Part shown: positions 41,747-53,357 of the stretch, piece by piece
How the letters are laid out: every line of letters starts with the position of its first letter
How positions within the stretch are numbered: position 1 is the first letter of the stretch
Source of the DNA: Margaritispora aquatica
Lineage: Eukaryota; Ascomycota; Leotiomycetes; Helotiales; Discinellaceae
Assembly: GCA_007644065.1 (NCBI GenBank)
Contig: VJWN01000013.1
Span: 558,001-622,000, forward strand
Direction of reading: 5' to 3'
Length of the DNA: 64,000 bases
Position numbers and translations under genes: made by a program
Notes under the pieces: generated by a model
The model's input: the letters and a program-made list of their open reading frames with translations, nothing else
What the model was told of the DNA's origin: nothing
The model's database searches: none

Positions 41747-43321
41747 CTATTGGTCAGTCAATTTTTTTATCTCCTTTGTACCGATGAAATAGAAGCAAGC
41801 ATATGACGCATTCTTGTCCTTCAAGTGTTGGCATGTAGGGCAAATCTTCATGGTGTTGTCCCAAGGTTTTTTGCAAAAGATTTTAACCATCTCCGAAAGT
41901 TCATCAGATTTTGATGTATCATCTTGAGATTCTGGTTGATCCAGCTTCTCCGCCCGTGTTTCAAATATGAGATTGGATGAACTCCAACAGACAGTAGGAC
42001 CTCTTTCGTTAAGTCTTTTACTGATTCCCCGATGCTCAGTTCCTTCCATGTCGCGCTCATGGACCATCGAGGCAATATCCTTACCTACAGCTTTGATCAG
42101 GCTCTCGGTAGGTGGTGACTTAGCTGCTCCTACCAAGTGGGTCACCCATGAAGTGGTTGATATATTCCTCTTAAGAGGTCCTGTGTTGGACTGATAAGCT
42201 TGATCAGAGAAATCTATCATTCTTCCGATTGGAGACTGTCTCGTCTCGTTGAATGTATCTTTAGTACCGTCAGCATCATTCATTGGAAATTATCGCTTAT
42301 TCCTGAGCCGAAGTTGGTGTGGATGCAGTCTTAATTTGCTTACCGGTTGTTCGTGGACCTGTCCATTGTCGTTGATGAATGCTTGATTCTCCTGCTGATC
42401 TCCCACTGCCCATCTTTGGGCTTTCGTTGTTTGAGACCTTTGGAGTTGGGGTACGAGTAATTGCCTCATCGATCTGTGGGCTTGAATCCGGTCGTAGCAA
42501 GCGAGCACTTGATCCTCCTGATGCTTTTCCATCACTCAGTGGTGAATTATGACCGCTGACAGAGCCCGGAGACGAATTAAAGATCTTTTTGCCTATGCCA
42601 AACTCTTGTGGCAAGCTTGAAGTAACACGGTGCTTGAATCCACCGGATCCTCTTTCATTGCTCAATCGGAGAATCTCATTTCTTGCAGGATACGATGGCG
42701 GAGTTGAAATACCAAGTGGACTACTGGCCATTTGACGCGAGTTTGAACTTCCGAGTGGCAGCGAACGACCATCTGACATCTGCTCACCCTGGTTGGCTCT
42801 TACTCACCCATGATTTTGGCTATTTGCCTTTACTAGCAGTGGGGAGGAGTGATTAGACGCAGGACTATCACGACCTCTTGAAAAACTGCTCACAAATTCG
42901 ATATCTCCAGCAGTATCCAGACCAGCAAGTGCATTCTTTTCAGTCGACAGTCCGCTCATCAATGCTGGCAGCTCCTCCCGGGGATTAAATTCTGGGAACA
43001 TCATAGATTTCACTCCATCCTGTGTGGGGATCATAGACCGCAAACTTTGCAGGTTGTCTACCAGAGGCCAAGTGCCTCCGAGAGCATGACACATATCTCA
43101 TCCTTGGTTGGAACTTGATGAGCAAGGGATTGGACCTCGCGACGTAATTCTGTAGCTTCTAATTGAACCTGTCCAATAGAAGTCCTAAGCTCAGTAGCTT
43201 CGTCTAAACACCTCTTTAGTAGAGCTACCGATTTTTCCCTTGCATCTTTTTCTACGCTATCTCTGTAATTCAGCTCTTCTTCGCTCTTCTCGGATTTAAC
43301 CTCGAAATGCGGTTTGGACAT
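41747..43321 (-). CDS. Unrecognised coiled-coil, Ser/Pro-rich protein, four exons (about 444 aa)
   Basis: I do not recognise this family. Proposed exons: 43091-43321, 42808-43019, 42344-42723 and 41747-42258. Junctions 2 (84-nt intron, GTGAGT donor) and 3 (85-nt intron, GTAAGC donor) are well supported. Junction 1 is tentative: the only reasonable in-phase option uses GTCATG and a CACACAG acceptor. With it the model is 445 codons. Residues 1-75 form a charged coiled coil (EELNYRDSVEKDAREKSVALL, ELRREVQSLAHQ). The middle is Ser/Pro/Gly-rich with repeated SSP/TPxP sites, likely disordered and phosphorylated. The C-terminal part has a helix (TSWVTHLVGAAKSPPTE) and ends with KICPTCQHLKDKNASYACFYFIG, whose three Cys could be half of a zinc site. 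A scaffold or cell-cycle role is possible but unsupported. Confidence 0.55.
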
Positions 43322-44614
43322 TGCAGCGAAGTCCTAAGGTCGTGCTTCTAGGATATTGTTTCTGATGGACTTTGGATAGAATGGAAAGCTGAGTGGTAAG
43401 GCGGTATTATTGTGCAAATTCAGGGGGGATTTATCGTCAATATATTGTTGATTAAGGGTAGCTTGCTTGCTGTTTCCTCTTTCTCATAAACTACAGAAAA
43501 AGGACTTCCATTCATCTTTCACAGCATCATTCCGGCATTTTTGTTCATGATTGAAGAGTCTAAAAGAGTAACAGAGCTGAAAAATTACCATATGCTTGAA
43601 GGTCCTTCATTGGTTCTTTTGTTGATCTGTGACTTTGCTAGCAGCATAAGGTATTATCAAGAGATAGGGATTATTTAGGCTTTCTCGCCTAAGCACCAAG
43701 AAAAAGAGGTGCAAAATGACAAAAGTGACGAGGTGGGTTTTCCATGACTATTGTATGGCCTAAACCATACGGATTGCTATGTTGGGGCACATCTTAACTA
43801 TGTTTGTTCAGTGGGCTTCTCGCATTGGAGATATCATTGAGCCAAGTTGGGCCCTTAAAAACTTCTTCAATGGTGTGGACTTATACATTGACATTTCTAG
43901 GATATAGTTCGCTCCCTTGGTCTCTGGTATTTCGGGCACCTCTATTTTGCAACCGATTGAAGAATCGGATCTTGTTCACGAGAAAGGAATCATTTCCCAG
44001 AACATTGGGGAAATTAAGTATTCGTGAATGCCTTCGATACCTGGAACATCCCTTTTTCTTTGCTGCTTTGTCTCAGGAAATATTGCTATTGCAAGAAGAG
44101 GGTGAGATAATATGATGTGGTAGGTATGTTTCCACTTTCGGTTAATGCGACTGTGCCGCATGAAGCTGAGTAATCCCAGCCTTTGAGAATACCCTCGTCT
44201 ACGGCAGTTCCATTCAAGTGAAATAGGTTGTGCTCAGACTTGGAACTGGATTGAACATTTATTCGTGTTACCTTTTAAAAAGAAATCTCCAACGATAACA
44301 GAAAGCCTTGCCCCATTTAGTTCCTTCTCTCGCACGTCAATCCCTCTGCGTTGTAGGTTTGACGTAACTCTAGTTCGATGATCGCTCGACCTGATAGATG
44401 ATCTACATTCTGGCGCTTATCCCTGTATGCTACAGACCCAATCATTTAAGCGGTGTGCACCTCAATCCGTGGGCGTCAAAGGGCTGAGTTAAGCTTTGGT
44501 GGAGCAGCTACCCTTCGTTCCTTCAAACATAAATATATATTTATATAAAAGCTGTTTCAGCAGCAGCAAAAAATTGGCTCTCAGCTTTGAGGTCTTCGTG
44601 CTCCGAAAGCCAGG
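43322..44614. other. 1.3-kb divergent intergenic region
   Basis: Between the coiled-coil gene (minus) and the LtrA gene (plus). The frames present (for example 43804-44115) have no domain or splice continuation. A TATATATTTATATAAA element at about 44530-44547, some 70-85 nt before the LtrA ATG, is a good TATA-box candidate. Confidence 0.5.
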
Positions 44615-46265
44615 ATGGCACAAAACAACCAGTTCGTTCAAAAGAACCCCCTCCTTGACGAGGAAGCTCCCCAATCAAACTCTCGACCTCAAGTACGCAG
44701 TGCACAATGGATGTCCAAATCCAATCGAAATCGGACCAATTTGAACGATGAGGAAGTTATCGCGTTAAGGCCTTTCAAGCATGCTCATATCTTCCGACGA
44801 CCTCAGGCGATGCAACATTACAACTCTGGCAGCAGTGCGTCTCACGGCTCACTGACTACTAGAACTGAGAGCAACTATAGTAAAGAAGGACGAGAGGGAA
44901 GGAAAAGCGATAACATTCTGGTACAGCTAGCACGCATCGATCTCTTTATCGATCTGGTTTGGGTCGGCATTGTTGCGAACCTATCGTCGAATTTTGGTGA
45001 ACAATCATTCACCAATAGTGGTGTTACCATTGGTGAGGCGATCGGAGAATACATACTCCTTTTCTTGCCAGTGTGGCGGCTCTGGGATAACCTCAGAGAG
45101 TTCGGGAGCGACTTTTACAAGGACGATTTCTTACAGCGGCTTTTCATGTGCTGGATACTTGTCCTCTCTGTTCTGTACGGAATCAATGCCCCCTATGCGT
45201 ATGTTCCAGAAGGAGACAACTCACTCAAGCTACTTATTACCGTTTACCTCATTGCTCGAGCGTCATTCCTAGTTGCTTATGGGATTCAAGCAGCTTTTCT
45301 GCCATATCTCCGACGCCATTTCTTGTTCTCGGTTGTCTGCACGGTATTGTCCAGCAGTCTTTGGATTGCAGCAATCTATGTCAAGTATCCAGGAAAGATT
45401 GCCCTTCTGATAACGGCAAATGCAATAGAGCAGCCTATAGCAGTTTTCCTGGCATCCCCCGCTTCGGATAGGATATTACTTACTGGCGGCTGGGAGAAAA
45501 ACGTTGACCATGAACATTTCATTGAACGAGTTGAAGGATTCTTCATCATTATTCTTGGTGAGGGGGTCTTCAGACTTATTGAAGGAAGTCCATCGGGGAT
45601 GGGACTCAACCATCGGACTGGTACAGCCTTGACTGCATTGTTGCTCTACTATGTCCTTCATTGGATTTACTTCAACGGTGATCAGAGTAGAGAGTACATT
45701 CATGCATTAAAGAGAAGATGGTGGAAATCAGTCCTGTGGAAGTCGTGAGTAACGTCCTGTTAGCTCTCACAACCTGTTCTAACCACTTTTTAGCTGCCAT
45801 TTGATCCTCTTCGGATCACTTCTCCTCCTTGCAGCTTCAGTATTATTTATTGTCGAACACAGCGTCACAACTGACTCTGCATCGACCCCAGAAGCCGCAG
45901 TCGAAGGCACTGCGAGTGAAGAGCCAGCCAGTGAGAACACGGAGGAAGTAGTCATCTATATCCAACGAGCTTTGTGGTCAGCTTCCGGCTCGCTCGCTAT
46001 GGCCATCTTCGCCATGACCGCCATCGCGACCCTCAATCGTTCCTTAGACAAGCCCAAAACATTGATAATCAACAATCGATGGTTACGCCTTGTTGCACGA
46101 GTACCTGCTATTGTCATTATCTGCTGCTTGCCACTATTTACTGAGAAGGTGGCCGCGTATTGGTGTGCAGGTGCTACATCGACCTTGTATGCCGTGTTTC
46201 TCTATGAATGGGTTGCTGGTATGGAGAAGAATTGGAGAGTGGTGGAGCCGAGGGTGGAGGAATAG
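44615..46265 (+). CDS. LtrA-domain multi-pass membrane protein (533 aa)
   Basis: Two exons, 44615-45744 and 45794-46265, with a 49-nt intron; total 534 codons. The N-terminal 100 residues are hydrophilic and cytosolic in style. A set of ten or so hydrophobic helices follows, beginning RIDLFIDLVWVGIVANLSSNF; the LFxDLVxVxxxxxL pattern near the first helix is the mark of the low-temperature-requirement A family (PF06772). HEHFIERVEGFFIIILGEG is the second family signature. A Glu/Ser/Ala-rich loop (about 400-430) lies between helices near the intron. Bacterial LtrA supports cold growth in Listeria; the biochemical role of the fungal members is not established. Confidence 0.85.
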
Positions 46266-46590
46266 AAGCAGTTTGTTCATGCAGTCGCCATAATTCTGCA
46301 ATAAACTCGGGATTAAGCAGAGACTTAATCCACAAGTCTCAAGACGACTTTTAAACAATCAAATTAACACGGTGTACTATTTATGGATTATGTATTTCAT
46401 TGTGATAGAAATATACCAAGGAGTTCAAACAAGCTTTCAGGGGTTCTGGCGAGGCGCGCTAGTGTGGCCCACCTGCCGACGTCGCGTCTCCCAGCAAACA
46501 CAGCTTGAATTTACCCCACCATCTTGGAGCCCGCAAAGACACAAGAAGCCCCCTTCTCCATCTAAGCTTCTCTCCTTTACGAAAAAAACA
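46266..46590. other. Intergenic upstream of DHFR
   Basis: About 325 nt between LtrA and DFR1 in the same orientation. The open frame running into DFR1 from 46372 has no ATG with a conserved start, so it is treated as leader. Confidence 0.5.
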
Positions 46591-47271
46591 ATGACCACAC
46601 AGACCACACCTCCAGACGTTATGCTTCCCCGCGAATTGACCCTCATCGTCGCCGCGACCAACAAAATGGGCATCGGCAAGGCGGGCAACCTGCCCTGGAC
46701 AGGCCTGAAGAAGGAAATGGCATACTTTGCACGCGTCACTAAGCGAGCAAGTCCTGGCGTAAGTTCTGCGGTCAGCCGACATTAATCACCTTGTCTGGCT
46801 TGCTAATCATATACGAAGGTCTCCAACTCCGTGATCATGGGCCGTAAAACATGGGACAGCATTCCGCCACGCTTCCGGCCCCTCAAAGACCGCACCAATA
46901 TCGTCGTGACGCGGTCCCCTTCCTCAATCACCGATACGACTTGTACGGTCGTCACATCTGTCGAGGGAGCAATTGCGGCTTTGGGCGAGACGGTGGGAGA
47001 GGGGAAGGCGTTTGTGATTGGAGGGGCGCAGATTTACAAGGCGGCGTTGGAGCTGAAGGAGGCGAGGAGGATATTGCTTACGCGGGTGTTGGATGAGTTT
47101 GATTGCGATACATTTTTCCCAGTGGTCTTGGGCGAGAGTGGTGTGGGTGAGGGGTGGATTAGGAGGAGTAAGGAGGAACTAGATAGGTGGACGGGTGAGC
47201 TAGTTCCTGAGGGTGTGCAGGAGGAGAATGGGGCGAGGTATGTTTTTGAGATGTGGGAGAGGACGGATTGA
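46591..47271 (+). CDS. DFR1: Dihydrofolate reductase (206 aa)
   Basis: Reduces dihydrofolate to tetrahydrofolate with NADPH for thymidylate and purine synthesis. Two exons, 46591-46758 and 46819-47271, with a 60-nt intron; total 207 codons. The start MTTQTTPP lies directly after an A-rich leader. Motifs: LTLIVAATNKMGIGKAGNLPW (NADPH and folate site, with the Met20-loop region), KKEMAYF (folate-binding Glu), VIMGRKTWDSIPPRFRPL, NIVVTRS and FVIGGAQIYKAAL. Length equals fungal DHFR. The 3' half is noticeably Gly/Glu codon-rich but in frame. Confidence 0.96.
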
Positions 47272-48356
47272 GTGTCATTGAAATGAATACCTGCTTCAAT
47301 TTTTTGCGTCTTCGTGTTGAAGGTGAGTCGGAGATAGTCTAAGACGTGTTGTAAGTAAGAGAATGTCTTTTATCAAGTATCTGTGCTCGGGGGACGAGAA
47401 ACACATCTTTTGAAACTAAAAAGCAAGTACGTGTGTAAGTTAGCCACAGATACCGAACCAGTTCCAATACTCCCATGATATTATGAAGCAGCAATTTTTC
47501 TTCAGTAAGGTTAATTGACTCACGTAGTTAACCCCAGATTTTAGCCGCAAAGCCACGAAGCCACGAAACCATACTCCACCTCCCTCTCCAAAAGAAAAAA
47601 AGTCGAAAAGAAGAAAAGAAGTTTTTAGAATCAGCTAAAACAAAAATGTTTAGCAAAAAGTACACCTCATCCCAGTGGTTAGCATGGTCCGATGTCTGAA
47701 CGCATCTTTCAAGCCCCGAAAGGCCAAGATTGTTACTTGTGATAGGTAGGAAGATTTCACCTTACGCCCCCCAATTACACTAACTCCGGAAGTCTGCATC
47801 CCATGTTGGCCCATACTATGTTGGCGATGGTGGTGTTTGAATACTTAAATACCAGGAGTGGTTTTGGGAGGGGGCGCTGGTTTAGCGTTGGGAGGGTGGA
47901 GGTGGAGGGAAGTGCATTTTTGGAAAGGGGTGCGGTTTGGGTTCCAAGGTAGACAAGGCGCTAATAGGGAGTGGTTGTTTACAGGATTTAGGTTTCAATG
48001 TTATAATCTATTAGTATCTCAATCGTTTGTTCGTCTCCTCGTGTATATACTGGTTGCCCTTAGATTATCGACTTTTCGTTGTTGAGGTAGTATTTTCGTA
48101 ATTTTCGAAATCAAAGGTTTACCAAAAATGGACAACCTGCATTCTTATCTGCCGTCGCAGGACTGGAAATAACCAATTCAGATTATGGAGAGGTGTACAA
48201 GGAGGAGAAAACCATCAAAAAGTTCAAGAGTGCAATTTTTTGATAATAAATATTATTTTTAAGGTGTAAGTAGTCTATCCTCTCTCTTTCTCACTCTCTC
48301 CCCTCTATCTCTCTCACCCCTGTCTTTCCCAGTTTCGATTTCATGTACTCATCGCT
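47272..48356. other. 1.1-kb intergenic region
   Basis: AT-rich with poly-A tracts near 47590-47650 and a CT-rich (CTCTCTTTCTCAC) tract near 48281-48316. A tRNA A-box-like word lies at about 47675 but no cloverleaf forms (see rejected). No gene seen. Confidence 0.55.
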
Positions 48357-49850
48357 TTATACATAAGTATAGCACAAGTTCGCCGCCTCAATGTCCATGA
48401 CATCACGAATCTTCACATTGGGCCCAAAGTGCAAAAACTGCATCTCGTAATCCAACGTGACGTTCGTGTACGGGAAATCCCCGAAGTAGTTGAATGGGTA
48501 GGCAAACATTTCAATAGGACCTGCAATCTCGGACTTGCGAGTCGCCCACGATGAGCGCTGCCACTGGTTCCACATCTTATCCAATGACGAATGGATGAAG
48601 TAGAAGAGCGGATCGGTCGGCGAGGAATACATGTCTGCTTGATCGCTGACTTGGCCACCGATACCGATGTGCAGACCACCGTGGAGGGTGATATCTGGAA
48701 TGGCGAAGCTGTGGCCTTGGATTGCCGTGTTTAGGTCGTTGAAGGTGGAGGCGTTAAGAGCGAGAGCGATGTTGGTATCGGAGAGGGCGCTGGCTACGAG
48801 AGTTGGACTGAAGTCGCGGCGCACGCAATGGGGGTTGTAGCTGAGGTTAAATGCTGATGAAGTTAGTTTTATAGCTTGTGAAGACTTATGCTGACGTACC
48901 CATGCCCATGTTACCAGTCAGGTTTGCGAAAGGGCCGTTGTCCAAACATCCTCCGCCTGTCCTACCAGGAATTATGGTGGGAGTCTTGACGGGAAATGTA
49001 ATATCAGAGCTGACATCTGCAATATAGGGGCCATTGCCTGAAATGTTCAGTTTGGGTCAGAATCCACAAGCAAGGTATTCTTACCACCGAAGCCATAAAC
49101 CGTGTCTATGAATTATGAGTATTTCAATGTAATGACGATTGACAGAAGACATACCAAATAATGGAGAATTCGGGAAACTTTCTACAGTGTTGTCAAGCGA
49201 GAAGTCCCAGTAGCTATTCAAGTTTAATATCACGTGTTTGATATTAACAATGGTGACTTACGGTTGAGTACCCTTGTACCCGCATGTATTGATCAGCTCA
49301 GATTCGTAGAGATACATCAACCACCGATGCCATCTGATATAAAATTAGACATGGATCGAATTGACAACATAAACAAGACTTACGGCAGAAAAGGTCCCTG
49401 AATTGGGGAGTTAGCAAGGAACAGCTAACGGGAACATGCAAAGATCATACGTTGAAGTGCACACTATCTATAGTTAGCTCAGTTATTTGGTAGCTTAACT
49501 ATCGACGGTCTAGTGTTGAGACAAGACAAATATTGGGAACTAGGGTGAAGATCACATACTAATCCGTGCTGTTGATATGGAGTGCCAGAAAATCATCGTA
49601 TCGGCTCTTTGCTCCAGCAAAATAAGCTCCAGTCTGTGCTGGTTTCGCCATAAGACATTTGACAGCATTGATGTACTTGAGCTTCTCCGACTTCTTTAGT
49701 GTTCTCCTAGCTGAGATTAGCGAAGAAGATTCAGCTCCAAGAAGCCTGGACCTACCATTCCTTTCTTATCCGCATATTCTTAGTCGTACATGTTGCACTT
49801 GTCAGCCCAACGAGGAGCACCAATGATGTGACAAGGGATGAAAAACGCAT
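48357..49850 (-). CDS. Secreted short tyrosinase, nine exons (351 aa)
   Basis: Type 3 binuclear copper oxidase acting on phenols, likely extracellular or in the secretory path. Exons: 49756-49850, 49560-49706, 49451-49463, 49384-49397, 49262-49333, 49155-49213, 49085-49105, 48900-49037 and 48357-48853; total 352 codons. Residues 1-19 are a signal peptide (MRFSSLVTSLVLLVGLTSA). CopperA ligands His75, His83 and His92 sit in ALHINSTDYVHFNGPFLPWHRW, assembled from exons 2-5. CopperB ligands are His244, His248 and His274 (LHGGLHIGIGG, DPLFYFIHSSLDKMW). Cys-rich points Cys21, Cys49, Cys107, Cys171 and Cys196 suggest disulfides. It has no C-terminal hemocyanin-like cap, as in the short tyrosinases, including those in ustiloxin-type clusters (UstQ). 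Exons of 13, 14 and 21 nt make automated models unreliable here. Confidence 0.93.
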
Positions 49851-51142
49851 GATGGGCAGGCGAATATGACTCGAGGTCTCAAATCATGCAAATCTTGGGG
49901 TCAAAGAGCAACTTGAGAACAGACAAGTGGCTGACACTCAAGAGGAGGTCAAAGCCAGCCATATATAGGTACTTCCCGGTACCTCTGCTCGCCCAGAGAA
50001 GCTTACCGAACGAACTTTCCCGCACTTTGATTGTTCGATTCCACCGACAATCACGGCATGCAGGAAAGCAATATTACACGCGTGATTGCGAATTACCACG
50101 TTTTCAAGTGGTCGAGATGTGCCAAGTCCTATGCAGTATCCTTGATAATCGGGTGAGACCATCTCAGGTCTGGTTCCATTCCATGAGAGGAAGGAATTTG
50201 AGGCTTGTGATTGAAGAAGAAATTCCCGTCGGGGGTCGCTTGGATGATGTCCCGACCAATTATGCCTCGGAGGTGCATCCGAAAAAAGGGCCAGGCCGCT
50301 TGCAGCCGAAGAAGATCAGCATGGGTTCACCTCCGCATTTGCATGAGATGAGCTAGGACTCAGAACTCAGGAGAGAGAAGGGAGGAGGGAAAGTGGAGAG
50401 CAAGCCCTTCTCTCCCCGGATAATTTCACAGTCGTGCTGAACTTGCTGGAGTCGTCATTGAGATCGACGGTAAAAACCCTGATATCCAGGTGAAGTCCTA
50501 GAATGGGAATAAATCTGATGTGAATACACCTAGATCGAAAAGCCGAAAGAAGGGAGATCATAGCTATCTTTGAAAAATAATCTCACATAATTCATCATGA
50601 AGTGTCAAGCGAGGACAGTCTGCTGTTCTTTCTATCGCGTGGGCTCGGACCCCTCAGGTATGTCTCTCCACCACTTCTACATTGGGGTATTTCTTGACAT
50701 TGCTTTGCTGGCATCCATGCATCCAACACGTACCAATGTCGATTCGGTTCAGGCGAGCTGATGATGGAAAGGATCACTCGGCCACTGATGCCGTGAAATC
50801 GGGTTCACTGGCACGTTTTCCTACGCCGGTGGCAGAAATTTTGTGTCTTCGACTGCCGAACGAGGGATTTCCAGAAACTTGGTGGGAAGCCACGAGGTGT
50901 TCAGACATCCTTCAGCCGAAAGGATGGAATCTGTTAGACATATGAAGCAACGCCATTTCCCGTTTCTCATACACAGACGATGTCTATCAATGAGAGACCT
51001 GAAAGATTGTTGCTTGGTTAAGAGGAGGCCGAGCCCATAGTATAACTCAACGCATGCCTGCTCTCGAACACCATTGTCCTCTCCGTGCAATCCTCTCAAT
51101 ACCGAACCGTAGATCAAAGCTTGTGTGTTGAAGATCAATACG
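49851..51142. other. 1.3-kb divergent region between tyrosinase and SC1-like gene
   Basis: Contains an ATG-started frame at 49886-50356 without domain and others on the minus strand, none convincing. Some GC patches occur around 50210-50310. It may hold shared regulatory DNA of the two flanking divergent genes. Confidence 0.45.
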
Positions 51143-52727
51143 ATGAATACGACGGTAGATACTGCACCAATTCCCTTTCGACAATCTCCAGGGTACAAAG
51201 GTCATGCGGTTCTAGCTCTCAATGCTACATTGATAGCGTTGACGACCATTATCGTAGGTCTACGACTTTATGTTCGGACGTTCCTATCTAAGGCTTTGGG
51301 TCTCGATGATCTACTTGCATTCCTCGCCTATGTATGAACAATCCAATCCAAATCGTCGCTCGCGAAAATTGACTCGAAGTTCAGATCTGTGTGACTATTC
51401 AATCGGCTTTTGATATCCGATGTGAGTTATCTCATTGCCATATTTGATTGCGGAGATATGCTAACAAAATTCTCGCAGCTGTGAATTATGGGAGTGGAGC
51501 GCACATTCAATATGTTCCTCCAGAGTTGATGCCCGTATACTTCTCAGTCAGTAGTTTTCTTTCCCAAAAATCTATTTACTGCAATACGAACCTAACGAAT
51601 CAAATAGACTTTGGTCAACAATACTCTCATCTACCTCGTTGGTGTTGGTTTGATGCGTCTTTCAATTGTCGCTTTTCTACGAAGATTGGCGAAAGACTGT
51701 AAGCGAACAGTAAATTCTCCCACAACCAGCCAACTGATGTTCTACAGTGGACTCTCCAAGGTTCTCTTATGCAATTTATTTCGTTGGATTCGTCATAATT
51801 GGCCAAACCCTGGGCTGCTTCATCTATCGTTTGCTGGAATGTACACCAATAAAGTAAGGCCGTTCACTGGCGGCCTGTAATCCACTGACAGGTGATTGCG
51901 CAGAGATATTTGGCTGGTGCCAAACCCAAGCTTGAATTGTGTGTCAGCTAAGGAAGAACAAAACAATCTGATAGTGCATCAAACCATTGGCATATTCCTC
52001 GATCTCTCCCTCTTCGCCATACCAGTCTGGGTCATAAAAACGAAAATGATAAAGTCACCTCAAAGACTGCAACTCATGTTTGTATTTTCAATCGGTCTAT
52101 TCGTTGTGATAGCTGGTATAACCCGCTTAGTGTTCATGAACACACTGCTGTTTTTAGCTGACCCGTGAGTTTCAAGATATACACTAAAGGAAGAGAATCG
52201 TGGCGCTAACTATATCACCACAGAACTCATGCGATGGCTACTCTTGGTCCATGGACTGACTTAGAAGGCCACACAGGTCTTTGGGTTGCATGTTTCCCCG
52301 CCTTACAACCGCTCATTCGATCGATACCCCACGCATTCGGTATTTTCACTAAACTTCGTACCAGTGGCCGGAGTTGCGAAGAAAACTCTGTCAAGAAATC
52401 TGATCATACAAAGAATCTTGGTGTATCTAGGTCCTGGGTGGACACGACCTTTCAGAAGAAAGGATATGCGCGGAATGGGAAAGGAGTGGATGCAGACGAG
52501 TAAGTACTCCACATGCGACCGAAATTCAACAACTGATCAGTTTTTCTAGTGAAAGTGAGCGAGGAATGGTAATTCCTTCAACGAAAAGCGAAGTTGAATT
52601 GGAAAGCTTCAGCAATGAACATGGTCATATTCGGAAGAAGGTTGAGTACGATGTACGTGTCGAGGAAAGAAACAGTGATGTTCGAAATGAGGGCATGCTG
52701 GATATGCCATCAAAAAGCTCGCCATAA
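51143..52727 (+). CDS. SC1/fungal-rhodopsin-like seven-helix membrane protein (401 aa)
   Basis: Eight exons: 51143-51331, 51385-51421, 51479-51546, 51608-51698, 51748-51853, 51904-52164, 52224-52499 and 52550-52727; total 402 codons. Seven hydrophobic helices match the fungal integral membrane family often annotated as rhodopsin domain (PF20684; satratoxin SC1-like, also Pth11-like CFEM-free receptors). Recognisable pieces: LRLYVRTFLSKALGLDDLLAFLAY (the conserved R-x3-R and D-D after helix 1-2), LMRLSIVAFLRRL, CFIYRLLECTPIK, CVSAKEEQNN and QRLQLMFVFSIGLFVVIAGITRLV. The C-terminal 90 residues are hydrophilic and end LDMPSKSSP. Such proteins are common beside secondary-metabolite and sensing genes; the ligand is unknown. 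No Lys-retinal site is claimed. It is head-to-head with the tyrosinase. Confidence 0.85.
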
Positions 52728-53357
52728 GTGAGAATTGTTTATTACCTTCAATAGATAGAAAAGCAGTGACGCTTGAAAAGAGGAGTTCTGGAGTTGTTTA
52801 CGTTTGTAAAAAAGCAACACAGCAATATGTAAAGTAATATTAAACCATGCAATGGTAACTCAACCAAAGGATTGACTTCGAATGTGAATGCGCTATTCTG
52901 AGACGTTTGATTCATAACTCAGGATCGTGCCTTCGCTACAGCTGTATTGCAGAGAGTTTGAATTGAATGTGATAGGTGTTTGATCGAAAGGATGGTGTGG
53001 TAGCAATCTGTATGTTATCTTCATTCAGATCTGGCAGTAGTCTAAGCAGTAAAAGAGAATGCGTTACAAGACATGTCACTGTTTCAATGGTGCATGAATG
53101 AGATATGACATTAAGAGGTCCTCACTGAAGGACAAACACAGCCAAAATCATAATATATGGTATCTATGGTAGGTGGGTTCAATGTTGCTCTAAAGTATTG
53201 TATGGTCTGGAATTTCGTTTATCCGCGTCCGATCACTAGCGCGAATCCCTGCCAAAGCATCATGACATCGTCTATTTTTCTAAGAGAACAGCGACAAATC
53301 GCTAATTAATCCATTCTGCCTCAACGTCTTGTCTTTATGTGTATTAACTTACCTACC
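52728..53357. other. Intergenic
   Basis: About 630 nt between two plus-strand genes; AT-rich, no gene or clear repeat. Confidence 0.55.

Noticed and set aside
47660..47745. tRNA-like sequence (CCAGTGGTTAGCATGG near 47675)
   Set aside because: The A-box-like word is followed by only a poor B-box (TTTCAAGCCCC), and no acceptor stem or seven-base anticodon loop with a five-base-pair stem can be drawn.
49886..50356. 156-codon ATG-led plus-strand frame upstream of tyrosinase
   Set aside because: No domain, mixed composition, lies in the divergent promoter region; probably a chance frame.
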